Shown here: piece by piece, positions 46,605 through 56,178 of the stretch | Layout of the letters: every line of letters begins with the position of its first letter | Position numbering within the stretch: position 1 is the stretch's first letter | From: Carboxylicivirga mesophila | GTDB taxonomy: Bacteria; Bacteroidota; Bacteroidia; Bacteroidales; Marinilabiliaceae | Direction: 5' to 3' | Length of the DNA: 64,000 bases | NCBI RefSeq assembly: GCF_018271975.1 | Contig: NZ_JAGUCN010000003.1 | Span: 186,001 to 250,000, forward strand | Notes under the pieces: generated by a model | What the model was told of the DNA's origin: nothing | The model's database searches: none | The model's input: only the letters and a program-made list of their open reading frames with translations | Translations under genes and position numbers: made by a program

Positions 46605-48581
46605 TTATTCTAAAGGATTTAATATGCCGACAAAGCCACCACCTTTGGCCAGTTTCAAAGTCAGCTTATCACCCTTGTGTACTGTGATAGTTTTCACTTT
46701 GTAATCCTGTGCAAACCTATTAGCATTTGCACCATCAGTAAACAGCTCCAGTTCGAAAGTACCTGTTGGCAAAAAGGAGAAATCCAAATGGATGGTTCGC
46801 TCTTCCCAGTTGGACATACCTCCGAGGTACCAACTTTTACCGTTCTGGCGTGCAATAGCCACATATTCACCAACGCTTGCCTGCATGGCAATGGTTCTGT
46901 CCCAAACACTCGGAATTTTGGAAATAAACTGCGTACATTCCTCTTCTTTGTAATAGTTAGAAGGATTATCGCACATCATTTGTAAGCCACTTTCAAAAAC
47001 TACATACATGGCCATCTGATGACAACGCGTCCCCATACTCATTGGCCGACTGAATGAAATATTAAAATTCTCCTTCTGCATGTTAATCATTGCACCAGGA
47101 GTGTAATCCATGGGTCCAACGGCCATACGGATAAATGGTAAGATGGTGTTATGCAAGGGTGTTATATCTTCGCTCCACTTATTATTCTCATTCCCTTTAA
47201 CCCCTTCATAACTAATAACGTTTGGGTAGGCCCTTCGAAGGCCATTGGGTTTGTATGAACCATGGTAATCCACTAACAATTTTCGCTCGGCACATTCCTT
47301 GGCAATCTGCTCATAGGAATTAACCATATACTGATCGGCCCGTTGCATAAAATCCACCTTAATACCTTTGGCACCCCATCCGGCATAAGTATCCAGTATT
47401 TCCTGCATGTTTTCATCCAATGGTTTCCATAAGCACCACAAAATGACACCTACCCCCTTTTCTTCACCATAACGTATCAATCCTTTCACATCCATATCGG
47501 GATTGAAATCAAGAATCTCGGTAGTCGATTTGGTCCACCCCTCATCCAGTATCACATATTCAATACCATAAGAAGAGGCAAAATCGATGAAATACTTATA
47601 GGTTTTGGTATTCAGGCCTGATTCAAAATCAACACCGTAAATGTTATTATCGTTCCACCAGTCCCAGGCGACTTTACCGGGCTTGATCCAGGACGTATCT
47701 TCGATTTTAAGAGGATCAGACAATTTCAACACCATATCCTGCTCCAACAAGGATTTATCATCATTAGTAATCACAAACAGACGCCACGGATACGTTCTTT
47801 TACCGTTGGTTTTGGCAATGTAATCGTGCTCTTTGGTAATAAGCACATTTCTATCTGCTCCTGCTCCCGGTTGAGGAATTGTTTCTTTTACGGCCTTTGG
47901 AAACCTGGATACCAATTGCTTATTACCGGCTGATTCCAGAAACATATTGGGATAATCATAGACATTGGCTTCCGAAAAAAGCACCCTAAGCTGATCATTA
48001 TCCTGATTAAACAAAACAGGCAGAGAGCAAAAATCACCGACAGGAATAGAATCCACATTTAACTGCAAATAATTGCGCTCATAATGCGAATAAGTAGATA
48101 CCTCTTTGGGAAAATAAGAGTTGGTACCATCAGGAAGAACCATGTCCATTACTTCGTTATTAACCTCAACATCACCTCTTAATGATGTAACGAAACGATA
48201 TGCTACGCCTTCGTTATAGACTCTGAATTGAAGACCGAAACCTCCTTTAAAGTCAAGCTGTAACTCTTTGTACTCATTGGGTACTTCACGGTTTTTAAGT
48301 GGCACAATCACCTCAAAGGATTCGCCCTTGTCAACTTCACTCTTTGATTTAAGACTAGGCGATTTCGCTAAGGGATTTCCATTGACAGTCATATCAACAA
48401 TCACCTTCGGTAAAATGGTACGATTGTATTTTTCCACCGACCAGCTTATTTGCTCATCAACATTCACCGTCAATACCGTATTGCCATCAAACGATGTCAA
48501 TTTCAGCTCTTCGGCAGCGACTGGCTGAATCAGGCATCCACCAAACAGCAGTGCCAGCATATTCTTTAAGAGTTGTTTCAT
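46605..48581 (-). CDS. GH97 family glycosidase (retaining type), first copy
   Basis: GH97 enzymes cleave alpha-glucosidic or alpha-galactosidic bonds in the periplasm. The 658-residue protein has a signal peptide ending near AAE and the three-part GH97 layout: N-terminal beta domain (about 25-295), TIM barrel (about 300-560) and a C-terminal beta domain. The catalytic strand reads GIKVDFM, with Asp at about 410; retaining members (for example alpha-galactosidases) have this Asp, whereas inverting SusB-like ones have Gly there. The Glu in ISYEGVKG at about 459 is the likely acid/base. It lies 18 nt after the 672-residue glycosidase gene. The substrate is inferred only. Confidence 0.88.
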   Translation of the reverse strand: MKQLLKNMLALLFGGCLIQPVAAEELKLTSFDGNTVLTVNVDEQISWSVEKYNRTILPKVIVDMTVNGNPLAKSPSLKSKSEVDKGESFEVIVPLKNREVPNEYKELQLDFKGGFGLQFRVYNEGVAYRFVTSLRGDVEVNNEVMDMVLPDGTNSYFPKEVSTYSHYERNYLQLNVDSIPVGDFCSLPVLFNQDNDQLRVLFSEANVYDYPNMFLESAGNKQLVSRFPKAVKETIPQPGAGADRNVLITKEHDYIAKTNGKRTYPWRLFVITNDDKSLLEQDMVLKLSDPLKIEDTSWIKPGKVAWDWWNDNNIYGVDFESGLNTKTYKYFIDFASSYGIEYVILDEGWTKSTTEILDFNPDMDVKGLIRYGEEKGVGVILWCLWKPLDENMQEILDTYAGWGAKGIKVDFMQRADQYMVNSYEQIAKECAERKLLVDYHGSYKPNGLRRAYPNVISYEGVKGNENNKWSEDITPLHNTILPFIRMAVGPMDYTPGAMINMQKENFNISFSRPMSMGTRCHQMAMYVVFESGLQMMCDNPSNYYKEEECTQFISKIPSVWDRTIAMQASVGEYVAIARQNGKSWYLGGMSNWEERTIHLDFSFLPTGTFELELFTDGANANRFAQDYKVKTITVHKGDKLTLKLAKGGGFVGILNPLE

Positions 48582-48599
48582 AGTCATCTTATTGCTGTT

Positions 48600-50618
48600 T
48601 TATAATTTAACCTGAATGGTAGTGCCATTCGTCACTGATTTCCTGAATAATGCTTTACCCTGAGTATCTTTAATCATTACCTGAACCTTACCTTTCTTTC
48701 GAATAAGCTCAACATCAAATTGCTGACCGAAACCATGCATTTTCCGAATATTCATGTAGTCCCACTCATCTGGCAACTGAGGTGTAATGCTGAATGAGTT
48801 AAACCCGGTTGGTCGAATACCAAATAATCCTTCGATATATACCCGGCAGTACAAGGCGCTCTCTGCCGATAAATGACGTTGGTTATTTTCCGGGTAAGCC
48901 TCAACTGGATAGGGAACACGATCGCCCAGCAAGCGGCGGTTAGAGTAATATTTCAGAAACTCGAGCCCACGCTTGGTTTCACCGGCTGCAAATACCCCTC
49001 TTAAGCCATACAAGGTAGAACGATCCCAAAAGGTTGTATCACCAGCTTCGGTGGCTAAACCGTCAGCCGTCCATAAATCGGGTGAGAAAAGGGCATCGAT
49101 GGTGGCCGCTTTCCGCTCATAAATACCAACTGTTAAAGGGATGCATATCCAGGCTCTAAGGATATCATTCCCTTCGTAATACCTGTATGTGTCAAAGTCC
49201 ATTACATTGGCACCAAAATATTGCTCAATATTTTTCCTTAAGGTTAAAGCCTGTGTGGCATAATTGTCGGCTAGTTCGTTACCTAATTGTAACTCCCGGC
49301 ACAGAAACGATGCTGATTGCAAGGCATCGTAATACAATGAAGATGTACATAAGTTAGCATCCCCTGCCGGGAAACGCCCCTCCAGCTCATCTGAATCAGA
49401 CGACACAACGCCGTGTTCGTTTATTTTACGACGGCTAAACTCAAGGCACCATTCGATCAATGGCCACAACTCCTCAGCTGTTTTTTTGTCGCCATATGTG
49501 AGTGCAAATCGCGCAGCTCCATAGGCAATCATGGCAGCGTCACCCCTGTCTCCTGCTCCATTCCAATAGCTAATGCCTTCGGCAATTATAGATGATGGGA
49601 TGGGTTCATACGCATCATTCATAAAGCGGGCAAAGTGACGGAAGGCGTTAATGGCCGATTCATTACCATAATCATAGCCCTGGAACGGGAAGAAAGGATT
49701 GATATATTCGGCCTGGTCATTGGCCCAGATAGCCGCATAATAGTTCAATCCGCCAGGACCATGCATTGGCCCGCCTTTGGTTTGATAAATACTTTCATTG
49801 GCTCTTATTTTAGCAAATGCAAAAGCTGTATTTAAAGTCTTATCGGGTGTTTCCAATACCAGGTTGTCGCACAATTGGCCAACAAAAGAGGCTCTTTTAA
49901 CTAATTCCTCTTCAACGTCTATGTCAGCCGCCTTTTCATTCTGACGATGTGCCGAAATAGTGGTGTAAAAAACGATAGAGTCACCGGCAGCAATCTTTTT
50001 TGAACCACCATTAATGGTTTGATATGTCACAAAGTGTGGCCCATCCACAGTCCGTTCAGCATGTGCAAGCCACTGTTTATTGGTTTCCGGAATTTCTACA
50101 AAAACAGCTTTATCACCAGGATTACGAAGCACGTATTTCTCACAAAAAACAGGCTGGTCGTATGAGGTGAAATGAGTACTCTCCAACTGCAATTTTAAGA
50201 CAGGCCTGGTTCTGAAATAGCTAAACTGCAACTCTCTTCGTACCGACAGCGTACCATCGTGCTGCACTTCATGCACCAGCTCCTGCGTTGGTCTGCGTCC
50301 CTCGATATGAATCCCCTCCACGACATCATCATTAATGGTACGCAGTAAACCACCCCGGGTTTGATTAGGAATGATGCGTAACATTGGCCACACTATTTCA
50401 CGACCAATACTGAAGCTGTTATCGGCATTAACGCCATATTTTACCACGGCAGAAATAAACTTACCGCTCATCTCGATATCATCGTGGTGGGGTAAAACAG
50501 CGCCATTGACTGACCAGCTGATGCTGCAATCTTTGTTTATTTCCCAAATATTAGCATTGTTTTGCCCATTTATCTGGAAAGAAATCAGAAACAAGACTAT
50601 TAGGAAGATATTTTTCAT
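48600..50618 (-). CDS. Unassigned six-hairpin-type glycosidase, 672 residues
   Basis: I cannot assign this protein to a numbered GH family. It has a signal peptide (ends near QINGQ), an N-terminal beta region (about 25-260) with ordered repeats such as LRRELQFSYFRTRPVLKLQL-like strands, and a C-terminal helical half (about 265-600) typical of (alpha/alpha)6 barrels: NAFRHFARFMNDAYEPIPSS, EGRFPAGDANLCTSSLYYDAL, TFWDRSTLYGLRGVFAAGE. A short beta tail ends the protein. Barrel acidic candidates lie near GDRGDAAMIAYG and AGDTTFWDRS. The gene is 80 nt from the upstream GH97 and 18 nt from the next, so it belongs to the cluster. Confidence 0.7.
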   Translation of the reverse strand: MKNIFLIVLFLISFQINGQNNANIWEINKDCSISWSVNGAVLPHHDDIEMSGKFISAVVKYGVNADNSFSIGREIVWPMLRIIPNQTRGGLLRTINDDVVEGIHIEGRRPTQELVHEVQHDGTLSVRRELQFSYFRTRPVLKLQLESTHFTSYDQPVFCEKYVLRNPGDKAVFVEIPETNKQWLAHAERTVDGPHFVTYQTINGGSKKIAAGDSIVFYTTISAHRQNEKAADIDVEEELVKRASFVGQLCDNLVLETPDKTLNTAFAFAKIRANESIYQTKGGPMHGPGGLNYYAAIWANDQAEYINPFFPFQGYDYGNESAINAFRHFARFMNDAYEPIPSSIIAEGISYWNGAGDRGDAAMIAYGAARFALTYGDKKTAEELWPLIEWCLEFSRRKINEHGVVSSDSDELEGRFPAGDANLCTSSLYYDALQSASFLCRELQLGNELADNYATQALTLRKNIEQYFGANVMDFDTYRYYEGNDILRAWICIPLTVGIYERKAATIDALFSPDLWTADGLATEAGDTTFWDRSTLYGLRGVFAAGETKRGLEFLKYYSNRRLLGDRVPYPVEAYPENNQRHLSAESALYCRVYIEGLFGIRPTGFNSFSITPQLPDEWDYMNIRKMHGFGQQFDVELIRKKGKVQVMIKDTQGKALFRKSVTNGTTIQVKL

Positions 50619-50698
50619 ATGAATAGGATTTATGCTTTAAATCAAATTTGTAGCGAACAGTAAAATCGATACTGACATGTATAAGTTACCACAATTAT

Positions 50699-52654
50699 TT
50701 AGTTTTCAGAACCCCTAAGGATTGCCGCCCATCCGCCACCGGGTGCCATTTTCACTTCAATGGTTTCATCACTTGAAATGGTTCTAATCGTTTTTTTATA
50801 GTCGTTACCATTTCGGTCGGCATTAACACCATCCGCATATTCTTCCAGGGTAAATGTGCCAGTGCTTAATTCAGACAGGTCAATGGTCACATCACGTTTG
50901 GTCCAATCAGTCATGGCAGCCAGGTACCAGTCGTTTCCGTGTTTACGAGCAATAACTATGTACTCCCCCACCTCAGCATCCAGCACCACGGTTTCGTCCC
51001 ACTCAACAGGTACCTCTGAAAGAAATGCCAGGCATTCGGTTTCTTTCATATAGGCAGTTGGCGAATCAGCCAGCATCTGCAAAGGACTTTCAAATACCAC
51101 ATACATGGCCAATTGATGCGCTCTTGTACCCAGTCCCATCGGGCGGTTAAAGATTGGCTTAAAGTTTTTCTTTTGTGCTGTATTCATAGCGCCAGGCGTA
51201 TAATCAGCCGGGCCGGCCAGCATGCGAATAAACGGAAAGGTTACATCATACTCCGGGTCAGAATAGTCGGCCCACTTACAATTCTCCAGTCCGGCAACAC
51301 CCTCGTAAGTCATGATATTAGGATAGGTACGACGGATACCTGTTGGCTTAAAAGCCCCATGAAAATCGACCATTAATTGTTTACGTGCGCAGGTTTCAGC
51401 CACTCTTTCATACAAACGTACCATGTACTGATCGTCGCGGTTCATAAAGTCCATTTTTATACCAACCACTCCCCACTCAACAAACTTATCGGTCAGGGCC
51501 TCCATATCAGCATCGAAGGTGCTCCATTCTACCCACAGGATCAGTCCTACCTCTTTTTCAAGAGCGTAAGCTGTCAGGTCATCCATGCGCATATCTTCAT
51601 TCAGTTCCCAGATATCATAAGTATTTGACCAGCCTTCATCCAGCACTACATACTCAATACCATTATCTGCTGCAAAATCGATGTAATATTTATAAGTATC
51701 ATAGTTTAAGCCAGCGCGAAAATCAACGTTGTAAATGTTGTTGGCATTGTACCAATCCCATGCAATCTTACCACTTTTGATCCATGAAGGATCCTTGATT
51801 TTAGACGGCGCTCCCAGGCGGTAGACAATCTCAGTATTGAGCAGGTCACCATCGTTATCGACAATTGTTACAACGCGCCATGGGAAACTGCGTGTACCTG
51901 TTGTTCTTGCCAGGTAATCTGCACGTTTAATATCTTCTTTCTTCACCAGTCGGTCGCCTTTCAAAATATAAGGAGCATATTTACCTTTTAAGGTATTATT
52001 GCTGTTACCGGTTAAAAACATGCCAGGATAATCTCTTAAGTCAGCCTCAGTAATGGCCACCTTTGGTCCCTTTTCCACATCCACCAAAGCAGGTGTGATA
52101 CACATCCTGTTGCTAGAGATACTATCCAGTGGCAGGTACTTGTAGGTGTGTTGAAAAGCAGTGATGAATCCTTTTGTTTCAGGGAAATAAACCATCTGAT
52201 TAGTGGCAAACGTAAAATTCGCCTCTTCGTTATAAACCGTGATATCCCCTTTCCGTTTGCTTATCCAGCGATAGGCCATGCCATCGTCAAATACCCGGAA
52301 GGCCAGCTGATAATCACCTCTGAAACTCAGGATTAATTCATTGTAATGATTCTTTACCTCAGAACGCTTTTCTTTAACAACCGGCTTAAGCACCTCATTA
52401 ACTGTTGTTGTTTTACTACCCATCAACTCAGGCCTATGTCCGAGCACATCACCAAATCCCAGATCCATAGATATAGCGGATGGAGCAATCAACTTCTGAC
52501 CTTTATAATCAACCGAATAGGCAATCTCTTCTCCGATACTAATCGTTACTTTAATATTTTGATCAGGCGAAGATACCTGGTTCTCTTTTGCATTACTATT
52601 TGTTATTACTGTGCTTATAAAGACCAACAGTAACGTTATATTTTTAAGATTCAT
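50699..52654 (-). CDS. GH97 family glycosidase (retaining type), second copy
   Basis: This 651-residue protein is a second GH97, alignable with the one at 46605-48581 along its length. It has a signal peptide (about 1-22), the N-terminal beta domain, and the barrel with GIKMDFMNRDDQY, whose Asp (residue 402) is the likely nucleophile, and MTYEGVAGLE, whose Glu (451) is the likely acid/base. It has the retaining arrangement, as in characterised alpha-galactosidases. The two copies differ enough to suggest different substrates or linkages rather than recent duplication. The next gene downstream is the 672-residue glycosidase. Confidence 0.88.
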   Translation of the reverse strand: MNLKNITLLLVFISTVITNSNAKENQVSSPDQNIKVTISIGEEIAYSVDYKGQKLIAPSAISMDLGFGDVLGHRPELMGSKTTTVNEVLKPVVKEKRSEVKNHYNELILSFRGDYQLAFRVFDDGMAYRWISKRKGDITVYNEEANFTFATNQMVYFPETKGFITAFQHTYKYLPLDSISSNRMCITPALVDVEKGPKVAITEADLRDYPGMFLTGNSNNTLKGKYAPYILKGDRLVKKEDIKRADYLARTTGTRSFPWRVVTIVDNDGDLLNTEIVYRLGAPSKIKDPSWIKSGKIAWDWYNANNIYNVDFRAGLNYDTYKYYIDFAADNGIEYVVLDEGWSNTYDIWELNEDMRMDDLTAYALEKEVGLILWVEWSTFDADMEALTDKFVEWGVVGIKMDFMNRDDQYMVRLYERVAETCARKQLMVDFHGAFKPTGIRRTYPNIMTYEGVAGLENCKWADYSDPEYDVTFPFIRMLAGPADYTPGAMNTAQKKNFKPIFNRPMGLGTRAHQLAMYVVFESPLQMLADSPTAYMKETECLAFLSEVPVEWDETVVLDAEVGEYIVIARKHGNDWYLAAMTDWTKRDVTIDLSELSTGTFTLEEYADGVNADRNGNDYKKTIRTISSDETIEVKMAPGGGWAAILRGSEN

Positions 52655-52775
52655 TGCTCTTTTATATCGTTTAAATTTTCTTCACAAGACCATTCCGGAG
52701 CGCATCGTTGACTGCTCGTAATTAAATATCACTGAACGGATTAACAAACGAATGCTTGTGACGAATTATTGAATT

Positions 52776-54326
52776 TTAGTATATCTGGGCTTCTGCAGTG
52801 ATGGATAAACCAGCCTCCGCATTCACCTGAACAAAACTGACTTTCAAGCCATTAATAGTCATTTGTTCTGCATGCATTACTATTTCATTCACAATAATGT
52901 TATCGTAATCTCCGTAAAAACATACCTCCCAGTTTAATGATTGTGCAGATTTGTTTGTTAATACTGATTTTTGAACACCGACATGTTCCAGGTCAATACA
53001 ATAGTCGCCAAACCGAACATTATTAACTTTAACGGCACCAATGTCCTTTGGTAATCTTGCCAACGTTTTTACCTGACCCGTATTAGCATTTGGATCAATT
53101 CCCATCAGCCCTTCCACTGTTTGTGAAACGATGGTATATGATATTTCGGGATAATCACCATTGGTGCCCTGAGAAGGACGCTCGTGTGGAAGATCTTTAA
53201 CAGACAAAATATATTTCATCCACTTCCAGGCTTCATCGCTCCAATTGTAATGGAAATACATATCAGGCAAATAAGTATAGGCTTCGATATTGGGAGGAGC
53301 CGTTGGCGTTGTTCCTATCCCTTGTCCTAAATTATCTGCAATAAACTGCAGATAATCATCATTTCGCTTACCGGGGTCTGTGATTAATTTCAAAGGCATA
53401 AACCACGAGTTCTCTTTACCAAAACCGGTTAATCTCACCCCTTCTTTATTTAACCCTCGTGCATATGTACCATCATCTGCTACGCTCCACTCATTGTTAA
53501 AATAGTCTTTAAGTGCTGCTGATTTATCATACCATAGCTGAGCTTTACCTTCTTCACCACGGGCCATCAACATATGCGCATAGGCCAAGGTTGCCTGGTA
53601 TTGACAAGCAATGCCATCGCCTGCTTCAATCGGGTACTCGCCCCGTTCGTTATAGGTACAGCTACCTGCCCATATACCACCTTTACCTTCGGCAACACCG
53701 TTGTTATTGGTATCATGTAAAGTAATAAAGTCCGTTAAGGTTCGGGTATAGAAATTCCAAAGTACAGAATCCCTTATGTACCGTTCATCTCCACTCCAAA
53801 GGTATTGCTTAAAAGCCTTTTCTATCAGCTCAAACTGAGCAGGCAATTCCTTCACAAACTTTTTCTCGCTTCTGTAATCAATGTGGTGTGGCGTTCCATC
53901 AAAATTAAATGCCCACAGTGTCCACCAATCTCTTGCTTCGGTAGAGTTAGCTGCAAACGCGTTAAACATGGTGTAATTTTCATCCCATAATCCAACAATT
54001 TGAGCACCAACTGCCTGATGAACAAAGTCTCTACTATAGAAAGCTGTACGATCATAATACCCGGCCCAATAAGATGGAATATATACAGCAGTGCCTGTTC
54101 CATCAGGGGTTCGTTCATCCTTATTGACTAATCCGGTTTTGCCAGTCATCACAAACTGACTGGTTTTATGCACGGCCCAGTTGAATCCTTCTTGTAAAAT
54201 AGCATTGTCAGATTGAAGCGACAGATCCACTGTTGCACATGTTATCTCTTGCTTCGAATCACTTTGTCGATATCTGCAACCTGTAATAATTATAAGTGCC
54301 AAAAGGCCAATCAATTTTATTTTCAT
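52776..54326 (-). CDS. Unassigned (alpha/alpha)6-type glycosidase lipoprotein, 516 residues
   Basis: This lipoprotein (lipobox ITGC, about Cys16) looks like an (alpha/alpha)6-barrel enzyme but I cannot give it a GH number. Supporting stretches are YWAGYYDRTAFYSRDFVHQ near residue 85, FAANSTEARDWWTLWAFNFDG near 125, and WAGSCTYNERGEYPIEAGDG near 218, with aromatic and acidic residues spaced as in trehalase-like and related barrels. The chain ends in a short beta domain. It is the first enzyme after susD, separated by a hairpin, a place often taken by a surface or periplasmic enzyme specific for the locus substrate. Activity is inferred. Confidence 0.65.
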   Translation of the reverse strand: MKIKLIGLLALIIITGCRYRQSDSKQEITCATVDLSLQSDNAILQEGFNWAVHKTSQFVMTGKTGLVNKDERTPDGTGTAVYIPSYWAGYYDRTAFYSRDFVHQAVGAQIVGLWDENYTMFNAFAANSTEARDWWTLWAFNFDGTPHHIDYRSEKKFVKELPAQFELIEKAFKQYLWSGDERYIRDSVLWNFYTRTLTDFITLHDTNNNGVAEGKGGIWAGSCTYNERGEYPIEAGDGIACQYQATLAYAHMLMARGEEGKAQLWYDKSAALKDYFNNEWSVADDGTYARGLNKEGVRLTGFGKENSWFMPLKLITDPGKRNDDYLQFIADNLGQGIGTTPTAPPNIEAYTYLPDMYFHYNWSDEAWKWMKYILSVKDLPHERPSQGTNGDYPEISYTIVSQTVEGLMGIDPNANTGQVKTLARLPKDIGAVKVNNVRFGDYCIDLEHVGVQKSVLTNKSAQSLNWEVCFYGDYDNIIVNEIVMHAEQMTINGLKVSFVQVNAEAGLSITAEAQIY

Positions 54327-54425
54327 TTTTGAAGCTATTTAGCCGATAATAAGATGACTACACAATGTATTCATTTTCTACTTTTCATCTTAACGGCATT
54401 GTATTCAAAGGGCCTTAACTTTATA

Positions 54426-54463
54426 AAGTGTAAGGCACCCCGGAGAATATCCGGGATACACTT
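54426..54463 (-). other. Hairpin between susD and the first glycosidase gene
   Basis: AAGTGTA pairs with TACACTT (54426-54432, 54457-54463) and CCCGGA with TCCGGG (54439-54444, 54450-54455). It lies 15 nt after the susD stop on the minus strand and no T-run follows. It could set a 3' end for a more abundant susCD message. Confidence 0.55.
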
Positions 54464-54477
54464 ACTGTGGTTCCTAT

Positions 54478-56154
54478 TTACCAATTAGGGTTTTGCTCAA
54501 TCCGCCCCTCGTTTTGATCCATCTCATATTGCGGTATTGGCCACCAGAAATAGTTCTCGGCAACAATCTTACGCGCGCTCGCATCAATAACCGGTTTAAC
54601 AACATCAACTGGTTCGGTCAGGTTATTGCCATCCTCATCCACAAATTGACGGTATTCAATACCCTCAACAGGCTCTTTCATAACCTCCTCAAAAATTCCC
54701 CATCGACGAATATCATAAGGACGCATTCCTTCTAAGGCCATTTCTACACGCTGTTCGTTACGAATAAGTTCCAATAAACTTCCGTTATATCGGTTTGTAA
54801 TCACGTCATCAATATTATTTGTATTGCCGGCCCGATCTCTAATTGCCTGAATCAGACTACGTGCTTCACTTTCGTTCTCCCCCAAAACGGTTAATGCCTC
54901 AGCTCTAAGCAGCATCACCTCTGCCAGTCGCACTAAAACCAAATTGTTATAAGTGTCCCATGTATTTGGTTCGGCGAAATTCTTCTTTGTATTAAATCCT
55001 GTAGGTGTCTTATTCCATTCGCCTCCGCCTCCTTCGCCAAATACATCACCTTCAACAACCCAACGATCATTCAGGTCAGCATAATCACGGTCAGGATGAA
55101 ACTTTCCATCTAATACATTATTGGGGATAGTGTTGTAATAACCCCAGCTAAACTCCATACCCGGAGCATAAATAGAAGCTTTAAATCGAGGGTCTTTATT
55201 TTCATACGGGCGATATTCCACTTTCGGGGCAATATACTCATAGGCATCAACCAGAGACTTAGTTGGTACAACAACGCTGTATCCCCAAACTGACTGCGGG
55301 TAATTTTCACCCCACCAGTTTTTAAACTCAACGTTATACATACGTAACAAGATGGTTTCATTCAACTTCTCATTGTCCATTGTAAACAGATCCTCGTAAT
55401 TATCAGTCAGAGAATATTGCATTTTCAAGACTTCTGCCGTTTCATCTCTCACTATCTTATAATACTCATTATCATTAAGGTATCCGGCAGCTGATGCGGC
55501 AAAGCGTGCTCTAAAAGTACGAGCGGCTGCTTTACCGATAATAGATTTATTTTCAGGATAATCAGGTAAGCCTGGAATAGCTTCCTCCATTTCCATTAAA
55601 ATAAAATCAAATACTTCCTTTGGATTTGCAGCTTGCTTAACACTCTCGGCCTGCTCTACGGTTGAAGGAGTCTCCAAAATCATCATTGGACGACCAAACA
55701 AACCAACTAATTCGTAGTAATAGAAGGCCCGCATAGTTTTAGCTTCTCCTAAAATACGTGCTTTCTCATCTTCCTGACCATTTGCTGCCCAGTCATAGTT
55801 TCCAATGTTTTGGATAATGGTATTAACACGCTGTATTGACACATAACACTCATACCACTTATTACCTGGAAAATAGGAAAAGCTTGATGCATTGCCATGT
55901 CCCAGTTCATATCCACGGTTCCAACCATGCGTCGTTATAGCATTGTCTGTGGTTGATTCCATCCAGTGATACCTGCCTGAAGAGTTCCAACGGGCATAAG
56001 CAGCTACCAGAGCCTTATCAAAGTCGGCAGGTGACGTAAAGAAATTTTCTTCGGTAATAATACCTTCCGGTTCCAGATTAATATTATCGTTGCATGCCTG
56101 CAGCCCAAGCAGGGCCATAAGTACAAACAGTATAGTATATTTATTATTTCTCAT
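54478..56154 (-). CDS. SusD/RagB family outer-membrane glycan-binding lipoprotein
   Basis: SusD-like lipoproteins cap their SusC partner on the cell surface and bind glycan before import. The 558-residue protein has a lipobox near Cys21 (LLGLQAC), followed by DNINLEPEGIITEENFF, typical of the family. The N-terminal helical TPR-like region includes ARILGEAKTMRAFYYYELVGLFG near residue 132. The C-terminus closes with FWWPIPQYEMDQNEGRIEQNPNW, which matches the family's conserved end. It follows susC by 24 nt, so the two are translated together. The ligand is not predictable from sequence. Confidence 0.95.
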   Translation of the reverse strand: MRNNKYTILFVLMALLGLQACNDNINLEPEGIITEENFFTSPADFDKALVAAYARWNSSGRYHWMESTTDNAITTHGWNRGYELGHGNASSFSYFPGNKWYECYVSIQRVNTIIQNIGNYDWAANGQEDEKARILGEAKTMRAFYYYELVGLFGRPMMILETPSTVEQAESVKQAANPKEVFDFILMEMEEAIPGLPDYPENKSIIGKAAARTFRARFAASAAGYLNDNEYYKIVRDETAEVLKMQYSLTDNYEDLFTMDNEKLNETILLRMYNVEFKNWWGENYPQSVWGYSVVVPTKSLVDAYEYIAPKVEYRPYENKDPRFKASIYAPGMEFSWGYYNTIPNNVLDGKFHPDRDYADLNDRWVVEGDVFGEGGGGEWNKTPTGFNTKKNFAEPNTWDTYNNLVLVRLAEVMLLRAEALTVLGENESEARSLIQAIRDRAGNTNNIDDVITNRYNGSLLELIRNEQRVEMALEGMRPYDIRRWGIFEEVMKEPVEGIEYRQFVDEDGNNLTEPVDVVKPVIDASARKIVAENYFWWPIPQYEMDQNEGRIEQNPNW

Positions 56155-56178
56155 CTTAATTCTTTTTTAACAACTTAT

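Noticed and set aside
52683-52760. CACAAG...CTTGTG inverted repeat between the second GH97 and the 516-residue glycosidase gene
   Set aside because: The arms are imperfect (a 2-nt bulge) and separated by more than 50 nt, so a functional hairpin is not well supported.
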